Source: Spirochaetota bacterium | GTDB taxonomy: Bacteria > Spirochaetota > Spirochaetia > Treponematales > Treponemataceae | Assembly (NCBI GenBank): GCA_023443865.1 | Contig: JAEZST010000021.1 | Span: 1 to 64,000, forward strand | Length of the DNA: 64,000 nucleotides | Reading direction: 5' to 3' | Shown here: positions 17,013 through 25,078 of the stretch, in pieces | Layout: each line of letters starts with the position of its first letter | Numbering within the stretch: the stretch's first letter is position 1 | Made by a program: the position numbers and the translations under genes | Notes under the pieces: generated by a model | Databases searched by the model: none | The model's input: only the letters and a program-made list of their open reading frames with translations | What the model was told of the DNA's origin: nothing

Positions 17013-17240
17013 ATGGTAAAGAAACTCATACAGCACGGGAACAGCCTTGCGCTCGTTATTGACAAACCGATTCTGGAATTGCTGAAGCTCTCGGGCGATA
17101 CGGAATTTGAGGTCACCACGGACGGTACGAACCTCATTCTTTCCCCTACCTCTCCGCAAGCTACCGATGGGGATATATTACATAGCCTAGAAAAGATAAA
17201 CGGGCGTTTCGGTCCAGCTTTACGACGGCTCGGGGAGTGA
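17013..17240 (+). CDS. AbrB/MazE-type antitoxin
   Basis: This 75-residue protein has the AbrB/MazE swapped-hairpin DNA-binding motif at its N-terminus (KKLIQHGNSLALVIDKPILELL). A short, probably disordered tail would bind and neutralise the toxin. The ATG at 17013 follows AAGAGGGAG. A nearby ATG at 17008 reads into a stop after three codons. The stop lies one base before the start of the Doc gene, so the two are translated together. Its operator is the inverted repeat just upstream. The pairing of an AbrB-type antitoxin with Doc differs from the classic Phd-Doc pair. Confidence 0.88.
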   Translation: MVKKLIQHGNSLALVIDKPILELLKLSGDTEFEVTTDGTNLILSPTSPQATDGDILHSLEKINGRFGPALRRLGE

Positions 17241-17241
17241 A

Positions 17242-17628
17242 ATGATCCGCTTTTTGACCCTGGCGGAAGCGCTACTCATTTGCGAGGACCAACTGCGTCG
17301 CTACGGGGGTATTTACGGAGTGAGGGATTTGGGCCTCCTCAATTCGGCGCTTTACCAGAGTCAATCGACTTTCGAAGGCGTTTATTTGCATGAGAGTATC
17401 CCCGCAATGGCAGCCGCGTATGGGTATCATATCTGCAAGAATCATCCTTTCCTTGACGGCAATAAACGTGTTGCGCTCGCTTCGGCCCTGGTATTTCTCG
17501 ACCTCAATGGGTGGGACTTCGATTGTGACAACGATGAGATTTACGGGGCAATGATGGCCGTTGCCTCCGGTAAGATGGATAAAAATGGGCTTACGGCCCT
17601 TTTTCTACGGTGTTCCAAGCAGCGGTAA
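17242..17628 (+). CDS. doc: Doc-type Fic-fold toxin
   Basis: This 128-residue protein matches the Doc (death on curing) branch of the Fic family. The active motif HPFLDGNKR lies at residues 68-76. Its Lys in place of the usual Gly marks Doc proteins. P1 Doc phosphorylates elongation factor Tu and stops translation, which is established for that family. The length is the same as P1 Doc. All motif residues are present, so the toxin may be active. The antitoxin gene sits directly upstream. Such modules are often carried by mobile or accessory DNA. Confidence 0.9.
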   Translation: MIRFLTLAEALLICEDQLRRYGGIYGVRDLGLLNSALYQSQSTFEGVYLHESIPAMAAAYGYHICKNHPFLDGNKRVALASALVFLDLNGWDFDCDNDEIYGAMMAVASGKMDKNGLTALFLRCSKQR

Positions 17629-17734
17629 CTAATCATCCTTTATCCAAGAAATAGAAATCTCTCCCCAAGCTCGTTGTTTTTGACGAAGGCGCATACTATA
17701 CTTACTAAAACTATAGGAATAGAAGGAGTGCGGT

Positions 17735-18115
17735 ATGGCAAAATACGTGGATGGCTTCGTGCTTATCATTCCGAACGACCAGCAAGAAGCTTACAAGAAG
17801 ATGGCCCAGGACGGGCGGGATTCCTGGATGAAACACGGGGCCCTGCAATACTTTGAATGCCGGGGCGACGATATGGCCGCCCTGGACATGGGCGGCGATA
17901 AGGCCAGGACCTTTCCCGAAGCGGTCGGGGCCCGAGAGGGACAAACCGTGTGGTTTTCCTTCATCGTTTTCAAGTCCAAGGCGCATCGCGACGAGGTGAA
18001 CGCCAAGGTCATGGAAGAGATGGGCGAAAAGGCCGAGGAATACAAAGACTGGGTCATGCCCTTCGACATGACGCAGATGGCATACGGCGGCTTCCAGGTC
18101 GAGGTGGAAGGGTAA
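17735..18115 (+). CDS. DUF1428-family protein
   Basis: This 126-residue protein matches the DUF1428 family (YVDGFVLIIPNDQQEAYKKMA, then VWFSFIVFKSKAHRDEVN and a final MPFDMTQMAYGGF). The family has a ferredoxin-like alpha/beta fold and no known function. GAAGGAG lies well placed before the ATG. It is a single gene. The 202 bases downstream hold a copy of the dispersed GC-rich repeat and the promoter of the GH9 gene. Confidence 0.88.
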   Translation: MAKYVDGFVLIIPNDQQEAYKKMAQDGRDSWMKHGALQYFECRGDDMAALDMGGDKARTFPEAVGAREGQTVWFSFIVFKSKAHRDEVNAKVMEEMGEKAEEYKDWVMPFDMTQMAYGGFQVEVEG

Positions 18116-18160
18116 GCCGTACGTTCCGAACCGATCCGCTCGGCGCATTACGGCCGGAAC

Positions 18161-18234
18161 TTCGCCCCTACATGGCCCTCGCTCCGCGGGGGCTCCGCGC
18201 GGGGAAATTCTCCCTTCGTTGCGCCCTCTGCCTC
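18161..18234. repeat. Dispersed GC-rich palindromic repeat, copy B
   Basis: This copy shows TTCGCCCCT, a core GCGGGGGCTCCGCGC, and the end motif TTCGTTGCGCCCTCTGCCTC. The end motif closely matches copy D (TTCGTCGCGCCTTCTGCCTC). It lies between a plus-strand stop and the GH9 gene. Confidence 0.6.
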
Positions 18235-18317
18235 ATTTTCTCCTTTTCAAATCCGGAAAACCGTCATACAATCGATTGATTGAACTCGGAAACTAATTCC
18301 GTTTTGAGGAGAGGCGT

Positions 18318-20993
18318 ATGACAAAAAGGATTTTTCGCTCAGCCCTGCTTTCGCTCCTGTTAGCGCTCGCGTTGAGCCAGTCGATAGTCGGCGCGGAATC
18401 GGGCCTAGCGGGTATACCCGAGGGGAAACCAGGCGAGCTCGCGTATATCCCGTATCCGGTGAAGATTACCGTCGACGGGAAAACCGACGATTGGGCCGCT
18501 TTGCCCCAATATGAGGTGACGGCGGGCCCGTACACTTCGGGCGACGCGGCCGACAACGGGTCGTTTACCTGGGCGATCTGCGCGGACATGAAGAATATCT
18601 ATATCCGCATGGAGATGCCCGACAAGAAGATCATCGCGGGCCGTCACGGCCAGAATTTCTGGAACGAGGATTCCTTCGAGTTTTACTTTAACCTTTCGGG
18701 CGATCTCGACGCGGCTTCTTACGGGCCGGGCATCGTGCAGGCGAACGTGAACGCGACGAATATCGGCAAGGACGACCCGACGGGCCTGTCCCTTACCGGC
18801 GTGCGCTTCATGGAAGAGGGGTACGACGTTTCGGGCTACGCCTTCAAGACCGGTAACGGCTGGGGCGCGGAGCTCGCGGTGAAGCTCGACAACAACATCG
18901 TGCCGTATCACGGCTTCACGATCGGCATGCAATTTCAGGCGAACGGGGCGACCGTAAAAGACCGCGACTCTAAGCTCATCTGGTCGGTATACGACACGGG
19001 CGACAATTCCTGGAAAAACCCGAAGCTCTTCGGCACCGGCGTTTTCTTCAAGCTCGGCAGCGCGGACGTTCCGGAACCCTCGCGCAAAAACCTGCCGAAG
19101 GTGATCGCGCGGAAGAACCTTCCCCTCGACAAGCTCCCCCGCGTGCGGGTCAACCAGATGGGTTACCTGCCCAAGGGGGCGAAGTGGGCGGCCGCGGTGA
19201 ACGATTCGGCGGAACCGCTCGATTGGCGGCTCGCGGACGCCTCGGGCAAGACCGTCGCGACGGGAAAGACGATTCCCCTCGGAACCGACCTGAGTTCCCG
19301 CGATCCCCTGCACCAGATCGATTTCTCCGCGTTCAAGGGCGAGGGCGAGGGTTTCGTCCTCAAGGTGGGCGAGGCGGAAAGCTTTCCCTTCGATATCAAG
19401 AAGGACCTGTATCACGGCCTCTCGAAAGACGCGATGCGCTATTTCTACCTGAGCCGCGCGGGTATCGCCCTGACCGACGAACTCGCGGGCCAGTGGGCCC
19501 ACGGCGCGTGGTACGCCTCCGACGATTCGGTGGCTCCCTTCTCCGGTCCCGATTCCTTCGGCGTGGTATGGCCGAAGCGCGACTACGTTCTCAACGCGGG
19601 CAAGGGCTGGTTCGACGCGGGCGACTACGGCAAGTACGTGGTGAACGGCGGCATCGCGACCTGGACCCTCCTCAACCTGTACGAGCGGAACCCGACCCAG
19701 TTCCCCGACGGTTCCCTTTCCGTTCCGGAAGCGGGCAACGGAATTCCCGACGTGCTCGACGAGGCGCGCTGGGAGATGGACTTCATGCTCGGCATGCAGG
19801 TTCCCGAGGGGCAGGTCCAGGCGGGCATGGTTCACCACAAGCTCCACGAGCCGATCTGGTCGCCCATGCCCTTCAAGCCCTCCGAGCGGGTGAGAGACCG
19901 CTTCGCCTTCGCTCCCTCCACCGCGGCGACCTTGAATCTCGCCGCGAGCGCGGCCCAGATGGCCCGCCTCGTCAAGCCCTTCGATTCAGCTTACGCGGAG
20001 CGCTGCCTCGCAGCGGCGGAGCGGGCCTGGAAGGCGGCGAAGGAGAATCCCGAGTTCAAGTACGGGAACATCCCGGGGAACGGCGGCGGCAACTACGACG
20101 ACTTCTACCTCGAGGACGAGTATTACTGGGCCGCCTCGGAACTCTTTATCACGACGGGAAAATCCGAATACCGGGAGGGGATCGCGCAAGCCCTGGAGGA
20201 CAAGAAAATACTCAACGCCTCGAGCGGGACGAACGGCCCGATGTACTGGGGCGGCGTGGCGAGCCTCGCCCACCTTTCCCTCATGCTGAACGGGAAGGCC
20301 CTGGCCGCCGACGCCGACGGAAAGGCCGCGCTCTCGAAGATTACGTCCCTCGTGGTCACCGGCGCCGACCGTTACGTCGCGCAGCTCAAGGACGAAGGCT
20401 ACCTCATGCCGATGTTCGAATACGAATGGGGCTCGTCTTCCGCCGTATTGAACAAGCTCATCCTCATGGCCTACGCCTACGACGCGACGGGCCAAAAGGG
20501 CTACCTGGACGCGATAACCAAATCGGTGGACTACCTCCTCGGCCGGAACGCGCTCTGCAAGAGCTTCGTCGCGGGATACGGGGAAAACCCGATCCACTAC
20601 CCGCATCACCGCTACTGGGCCGACGACGAGGAAGGCGGTTACCCGCCGCCGCCCCCGGGCGCACTTTCCGGCGGGCCGAACGAAAAGCCGACCGACGAGG
20701 CGACCGCCTTCATGGCGCAAAAAAACGCCCGGTCCAAGCGCTATGCCGACGACAGCCGCTCCTACTCCACCAACGAAGTGGCGATCAACTGGAACGCGCC
20801 CCTCGTCTGGGTCGCCTCCTATCTCGACGAAAAAAACAACCCGGCCTCGGGAATCAAGCGCGTCGGGAAGGGCGCCTCGCTCCCCGACGGAATCGCGAGC
20901 GTATTGGTGGCTGCTGGTCTCGTTCTCGCGAGCCTGGGAGTCGCCCTCGGGATCGCGTTCGGCATGGCTAAGAAAAAAAGAAAACAAGGATGA
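18318..20993 (+). CDS. GH9 cellulase with CBM9-like domain and C-terminal membrane anchor
   Basis: This 891-residue protein starts with a signal peptide ending near VGAESG. Residues about 45-245 resemble a CBM9/DOMON-like sugar-binding domain (KITVDGKTDDWAALP). An Ig-like N-terminal cellulase domain follows at about 275-360 (VRVNQMGYLPKGAKWAA). The GH9 catalytic (alpha/alpha)6 barrel fills about 365-840. It carries GWFDAGDYGKYVVNG with the catalytic Asp near 433-436, HYPHHRYW, and STNEVAINWNAPLVW with the catalytic Glu near 818. GH9 enzymes cut beta-1,4-glucans by inversion. The last 35 residues are a hydrophobic helix followed by KKKRKQG, a membrane anchor unusual for a secreted cellulase. 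GAGGAG precedes the ATG. It converges on a GH5 gene. Confidence 0.9.
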   Translation: MTKRIFRSALLSLLLALALSQSIVGAESGLAGIPEGKPGELAYIPYPVKITVDGKTDDWAALPQYEVTAGPYTSGDAADNGSFTWAICADMKNIYIRMEMPDKKIIAGRHGQNFWNEDSFEFYFNLSGDLDAASYGPGIVQANVNATNIGKDDPTGLSLTGVRFMEEGYDVSGYAFKTGNGWGAELAVKLDNNIVPYHGFTIGMQFQANGATVKDRDSKLIWSVYDTGDNSWKNPKLFGTGVFFKLGSADVPEPSRKNLPKVIARKNLPLDKLPRVRVNQMGYLPKGAKWAAAVNDSAEPLDWRLADASGKTVATGKTIPLGTDLSSRDPLHQIDFSAFKGEGEGFVLKVGEAESFPFDIKKDLYHGLSKDAMRYFYLSRAGIALTDELAGQWAHGAWYASDDSVAPFSGPDSFGVVWPKRDYVLNAGKGWFDAGDYGKYVVNGGIATWTLLNLYERNPTQFPDGSLSVPEAGNGIPDVLDEARWEMDFMLGMQVPEGQVQAGMVHHKLHEPIWSPMPFKPSERVRDRFAFAPSTAATLNLAASAAQMARLVKPFDSAYAERCLAAAERAWKAAKENPEFKYGNIPGNGGGNYDDFYLEDEYYWAASELFITTGKSEYREGIAQALEDKKILNASSGTNGPMYWGGVASLAHLSLMLNGKALAADADGKAALSKITSLVVTGADRYVAQLKDEGYLMPMFEYEWGSSSAVLNKLILMAYAYDATGQKGYLDAITKSVDYLLGRNALCKSFVAGYGENPIHYPHHRYWADDEEGGYPPPPPGALSGGPNEKPTDEATAFMAQKNARSKRYADDSRSYSTNEVAINWNAPLVWVASYLDEKNNPASGIKRVGKGASLPDGIASVLVAAGLVLASLGVALGIAFGMAKKKRKQG

Positions 20994-20999
20994 GGCAGA

Positions 21000-21045
21000 G
21001 GGCTCGAAGGGGGGAGAACGTCCCCCTTCGGAGCCCCTCATTTTT
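21000..21045 (+). terminator. Rho-independent terminator after the GH9 gene
   Basis: GGGCTC-GAAGGGGG pairs with CCCCCTTC-GAGCCC across a short loop with one bulged base. TTTTT follows at 21041-21045. It sits between the convergent GH9 and GH5 genes. The GAGGCAGAGGGC at its left edge matches, in reverse, the end motif of the dispersed repeat. Confidence 0.75.
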
Positions 21046-21048
21046 GGT

Positions 21049-23631
21049 CTAACGCGGGGCGAGGGTCAGTTCCATTCGCACGCTTGCCTTCGGTATTTGG
21101 TAGCCGAAGGTTTTAAGGCCAGAGTTCCAGATATTGATGAAGTACACCACGAGATAGCCGTTATCGTTTTCCGCCGCGAACACGGGCTTTCCGCCCCGCA
21201 GGTTCGCTTCCTTCCCGTCGAGGAATAACCGGGCGTCGGTTACCGAGACGGTCTCGAAGGGAAGGTCCGTGGAAACGAGGGCCACGTTGAGGGCTTTCGG
21301 GTCGGCGGCTTTGTCGGCGAGGCTGAAATCCTCGCAGGTTACGGCGAAGGTCTTTCTCGCCTCAATATCCCCCTTCGTGAACGTCGCGTCGGCGATCGTC
21401 CCCTGTACCCGACCGTCCGCCGTGAAGCCGTTTTCCGTATCGTAGAGCCCGTTCTTGAATTCTTTCGAATCGCCGCCGTAACTCGGGTTCGACCACGCGT
21501 TGCGGAATACCCAGCTATCCGCCGCCTGTATGCCGAAAAAGGCGTGATAGGCCTTCGCGGGATCGAGCGCGGGCTTCGCCTTTTTCGCCGCCGCGAGGGC
21601 GGCTTTCGCGCCGGGCCCGAGGGTCCTGAATTTTACGACTACCTCGTTGCCGGTTTCTTTCAGCCCAAGATCCGGAAACGCAGAGGACAGGTTGCGGTGG
21701 CCCGCGGACGGGAATCCGTCGATCATCTCGATGCCGCCGTTCCACTCGTTGAGGATCGGAAGGTCGAACTGTCCCTTGGCGTTCACGGCCTCGATCCCCT
21801 CGTTGTTCACCAGCGGTATGCGCGTTCCGTTCACCGTGACCGAATCCACCGTGATGACGCAGGATTCCACCGCGGATGCCGCGGCGTGGTTTTCTTCCGC
21901 CTCGATATCCTTGAGGTACAGCGCGGCCACGTTGGAGAGCACGAGTTTCGATGCCTTGAGGGTCGCTTCGTAGGAACCGGCGGTTTCAGAGGTGACGAGG
22001 AAGGGTTTCGACTGCACGTTGCTCCAGCCGAGCCCCTCGAAGCAGTAGAGCTTCGCCAGTACCCCCGCTGTCTTCTCGACGGTTACCGCGCACTCGGCTT
22101 TTTGCCCGTTTCGGAGCGTCGCAGTAATCGCGCATTCCCCCGCGCCCGCGGCCTTCACGATCCCGTCCCAACAGACGGCGACGGTCTCGTCGGAGGATTC
22201 CCACCGGATCGGTTCAGGCCCCTCGTCGTCGGTGAGGACGGCCGAAAGGATCGCGGTCGCGCCGGCCTTCATCGTGAGCGTTTCGCCTTCGAGCCCGATG
22301 CGGGCCTTCGATTCCGAGGCTGCGGGGCTTCCGTAGGTTTCCATGATCGCGGCGAGCACTTCCTTCTGCGTTACCCGTACGGTGCCCGCCTTGACGTTTC
22401 CCGCGTCGTCTGCCTTCGTGCCCCGGTCGAAGAGGGCAAAGCCGTAATCCCCGTTCCAGCCGTTATCCCAAACGACGGGCACCACGCCGGTCCGCTTCGC
22501 GTTCTCGCAGAGCTTCCGCGCGTAGTACGCGCGATACGTCGCGCTGTCCGGGTCGTCCTTCGATTTGTCGATGGCGCCCCACTCGCCGAGGATGACCGGA
22601 ATGCCCTTGGAGGTAAACGCGTCGCGCAGGGCGTTGAACTGCAACGCCATGGAAGTCTCGGTCCCGTTGGCCCGGTCGGGTTTGGCCGCGAAGGAACCCC
22701 ATTGGGTCGCCGTGCCGTTTTCGCCCCCGCAAAAGCCCCAGGGTTCGTAATAGTGGACCGATACCATAAGACGGTCGTCGGGAGGCATGCGGAAATGGCC
22801 GCTCGTTCCGAAGCCCGCGATCGTCTCGTCGATATTCGTGTTCCATCCGGGAATGAGGAGCCATCGGCGCGCGTTGTTCCCCCCGGTGGAGCGCACTACG
22901 CCGACGAACAGTTCGTTGTAGGCGTTGATGTTCTCGTAAGCCCGCTCGTTCGGGCCGTTGTAAAGCCCGTTGAATTCCTCGTTCATCGATTCGAAGATCA
23001 GCCGTTCGTCGTAGTCCCTGAACTTTTCCGCGATCTGCTTCCATACGGCCCCGTATTTCTCGAGGATGGGCCCCTGGTCTTCCGCGTCGCACAGGAGCCA
23101 GGAATTCCGGATCGTCACGTAGCCGTCGCCGTGCATGTTGACGATGCAGTAGAGATTCGCCTCAAGGCACCAGTCAACGATTTCTCCGATTCGAGCGAGC
23201 CAATCGGCCCTCACGCGATAGCCGTCAGCGTCGTCGATATACGAAAAGTAGGATACGGGCACCCGGACGGTCTTGAAACCAGCCGCCGCGACCGCCTGTA
23301 TAAGTTCCCTGGAAACACGGGTCGCCATATAGCCCGTTTCGCTCGGAACGGTCTTAACCGTGCCGGTCGCCGCGTCGGTGACGAGCTTCACGCCCTCAAG
23401 CTGGTTGCCGAGATTCCATCCCGGCGACAGTTCACCGGCGATCGAAGCCGCGTCGATATCCCGAAAATCCCTTTTTACCGCCGACCCGTTCGTGGCGCAG
23501 CCCGTCGCGCCGAGCATGGCGCCAATGGATAGCGCCGCCGCGATGAACGCGCCCGCGGCACGCGCGGAACCGGCGAAGGCTTTTCGCGAGAACCCGGTCA
23601 TCCCAAGCCGCGCCTGTATGGTTTTTGACAT
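21049..23631 (-). CDS. Multidomain GH5 endoglucanase lipoprotein
   Basis: The start at 23631 is preceded by AAGGGGGG and gives 860 residues. A hydrophobic signal ends in MLGATGC with Cys45 as the likely lipidation site. Residues about 65-430 are a GH5 barrel. GWNLGNQLEG comes near 71, the acid/base Glu218 lies in FESMNEEFNG and the nucleophile Glu350 in VILGEWGAID. GH5 enzymes are retaining beta-glucanases or mannanases. A Big_2-like Ig domain follows at about 445-530 (IRWESSDETVAVCWDGIVKA). The final 330 residues are of a type I cannot name and may bind glycan. It faces the GH9 gene tail to tail, and the two enzymes would act on the same substrate outside the cell. Confidence 0.88.
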   Translation of the reverse strand: MSKTIQARLGMTGFSRKAFAGSARAAGAFIAAALSIGAMLGATGCATNGSAVKRDFRDIDAASIAGELSPGWNLGNQLEGVKLVTDAATGTVKTVPSETGYMATRVSRELIQAVAAAGFKTVRVPVSYFSYIDDADGYRVRADWLARIGEIVDWCLEANLYCIVNMHGDGYVTIRNSWLLCDAEDQGPILEKYGAVWKQIAEKFRDYDERLIFESMNEEFNGLYNGPNERAYENINAYNELFVGVVRSTGGNNARRWLLIPGWNTNIDETIAGFGTSGHFRMPPDDRLMVSVHYYEPWGFCGGENGTATQWGSFAAKPDRANGTETSMALQFNALRDAFTSKGIPVILGEWGAIDKSKDDPDSATYRAYYARKLCENAKRTGVVPVVWDNGWNGDYGFALFDRGTKADDAGNVKAGTVRVTQKEVLAAIMETYGSPAASESKARIGLEGETLTMKAGATAILSAVLTDDEGPEPIRWESSDETVAVCWDGIVKAAGAGECAITATLRNGQKAECAVTVEKTAGVLAKLYCFEGLGWSNVQSKPFLVTSETAGSYEATLKASKLVLSNVAALYLKDIEAEENHAAASAVESCVITVDSVTVNGTRIPLVNNEGIEAVNAKGQFDLPILNEWNGGIEMIDGFPSAGHRNLSSAFPDLGLKETGNEVVVKFRTLGPGAKAALAAAKKAKPALDPAKAYHAFFGIQAADSWVFRNAWSNPSYGGDSKEFKNGLYDTENGFTADGRVQGTIADATFTKGDIEARKTFAVTCEDFSLADKAADPKALNVALVSTDLPFETVSVTDARLFLDGKEANLRGGKPVFAAENDNGYLVVYFINIWNSGLKTFGYQIPKASVRMELTLAPR

Positions 23632-23847
23632 GTAGACCCCCCTTAAATGGGTAATCATCCGACCGGATTAGCGCGCGGGTCAACGGTGAAAATCAGTGCA
23701 AAAAAGCGAGTTTTTTATGCCGGCCCGGATATTTCCATGCTTCCCCCGCGGTCCCCGCTCGAGCCCGGGCTAGTACCGCGCAACCTTAGGGCGGCGCTTG
23801 CGAAGTCGCGCGAAGGGCCCCATAATGGTTCCCAGGGGGAATTCGAC

Positions 23848-24399
23848 ATGCCCGATAGGGAAGTGAAAACGGTACTGGACCTGATCTATTATCAATACGC
23901 GAAAATAATCGCCCGCGCGGCCTTCGACGCCGAGTACAAGAAGAAAGCCTACGGCTTCGTCAAGACTACCTTCCGTGAGCTGCGGGACGACAAGAAAAAA
24001 TGGTCCGATATCCTGCGGGAAGACAAGGAATTCGCCGAATCGGAAAAGGCGTGCGCCTACTGCGGCTCGACCGAAAACCTGCAATGGGAGCATATCGTCC
24101 CGAGATCGGTATCGATCAACGAGCGTTGCGCCTCCTGCGACCGCGTGCAGGGAATCCACAATCAGGTGTGGGCGTGCCGCGCCTGCAACGCGAAAAAGGG
24201 AACGAAGGGGCTGTACTGCTTCATGAAGGAGCTTCATCCCGACGCGAAGCCCTTCTCCGATTGCGTTCCCCCGTTACTCGAAAAGAAATACCTGAAAACC
24301 GTGTACTGGTGCCATCAGTGCAAGGGTACTCTCGGTACCGAGGCTGGGGCAAAGCCCGACGGCAAGGGTCTCGACGTATTCGACCTGGACCTGACGTAA
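23848..24399 (+). CDS. HNH-endonuclease-like zinc-binding protein
   Basis: The ATG at 23848 follows AGGGGGA and gives 183 residues. The centre has CAYCGSTENLQWEHIVPRS followed by CRACNAKKGTKG. This is the HNH arrangement: two zinc-binding Cys pairs, a His in the EHI segment and an Asn in the CNAKKG helix. HNH proteins cut DNA in restriction, phage and repair contexts. A further CHQC pair occurs near the C-terminus, and C-rich SCDRV lies between the two HNH halves. No mobile-element gene is adjacent. The 216 bases to the divergent GH5 gene contain only promoters as far as I can see. The motif is good and the role is unknown. Confidence 0.75.
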   Translation: MPDREVKTVLDLIYYQYAKIIARAAFDAEYKKKAYGFVKTTFRELRDDKKKWSDILREDKEFAESEKACAYCGSTENLQWEHIVPRSVSINERCASCDRVQGIHNQVWACRACNAKKGTKGLYCFMKELHPDAKPFSDCVPPLLEKKYLKTVYWCHQCKGTLGTEAGAKPDGKGLDVFDLDLT

Positions 24400-24436
24400 G
24401 CCGCGATCCCGAGAGGAGCGAACCAAAGGGGGAACG

Positions 24437-25078
24437 ATGATAAGCGTTAATTTCCTGATTACCGCCTTGGCGGTAGTGCTGATCCCGGGAACGGGCGTGA
24501 TCTACACGGTCAACGCGGGAATTGCGGGCGGAGCCAAGGCTTCTGCATTCGCCGCCATCGGCTGTACGTTGGGCATAGTCCCACACGTTGCGGCGAGCGT
24601 CCTGGGGTTGTCCGCCCTGATGAACCTGGGAGCCGGCGTTTTCTCGGCCATCAGGTACTTCGGCGTCGCGTATTTGCTCTTCCTCGCGTGGAAAACCTGG
24701 GCTGGCGCGGGTTCCGCCACATACGGCGAGTCAAAAGACGGATCCGGCGCCCGGAGCGTCGATCTGAAAGGCATAACGCTGAAGGGCATCGCGGTCAATC
24801 TCCTTAATCCGAAACTCACCCTCTTTTTCCTTTCCTTCCTGCCACAGTTCATACCAGATAGCCTGACGGGTACGACTGCTGGCCAAACGGCGCCCATGCT
24901 GGCCCTGAGCCTGGTTTTCATGCTTCTTACCCTGGTCGCGTTCCTCCTCTATGGCCTCGCCGCGGCGAAAGCGCGCGACGCGTTCCTTAAGCGCGGGAAG
25001 CTTGCCGAACGCCTTGAACGGGGCTTCGCGGTTATATTCGCGGGCCTCGCGATCAAGCTCGCCCTGGACGACCGATGA
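24437..25078 (+). CDS. LysE/RhtB-family exporter
   Basis: This 213-residue membrane protein has six hydrophobic segments and the family's start (FLITALAVVLIPGTGVIYTVNAGIAGG). A charged loop follows the third helix, and the conserved NLLNPKLTLFFLSFLPQF closes the first half. LysE/RhtB proteins export amino acids such as lysine, threonine or homoserine. The exact substrate cannot be told. GGGGGAA precedes the ATG. Its stop overlaps the next start (ATGA), so it is translationally coupled to the GH105-type gene. Confidence 0.88.
   Translation: MISVNFLITALAVVLIPGTGVIYTVNAGIAGGAKASAFAAIGCTLGIVPHVAASVLGLSALMNLGAGVFSAIRYFGVAYLLFLAWKTWAGAGSATYGESKDGSGARSVDLKGITLKGIAVNLLNPKLTLFFLSFLPQFIPDSLTGTTAGQTAPMLALSLVFMLLTLVAFLLYGLAAAKARDAFLKRGKLAERLERGFAVIFAGLAIKLALDDR

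Noticed and set aside
20890..20993. Sortase or PEP-CTERM signal at the GH9 C-terminus.
   Set aside because: No LPXTG or PEP motif precedes the helix. It is a plain hydrophobic tail with basic end.
18405..23532. Very long open frames on the strands opposite the GH9 and GH5 genes (up to 662 residues).
   Set aside because: They are caused by high GC codon bias. The proteins are Arg/Val-rich and have no motifs, while the opposite strand carries clear enzymes.
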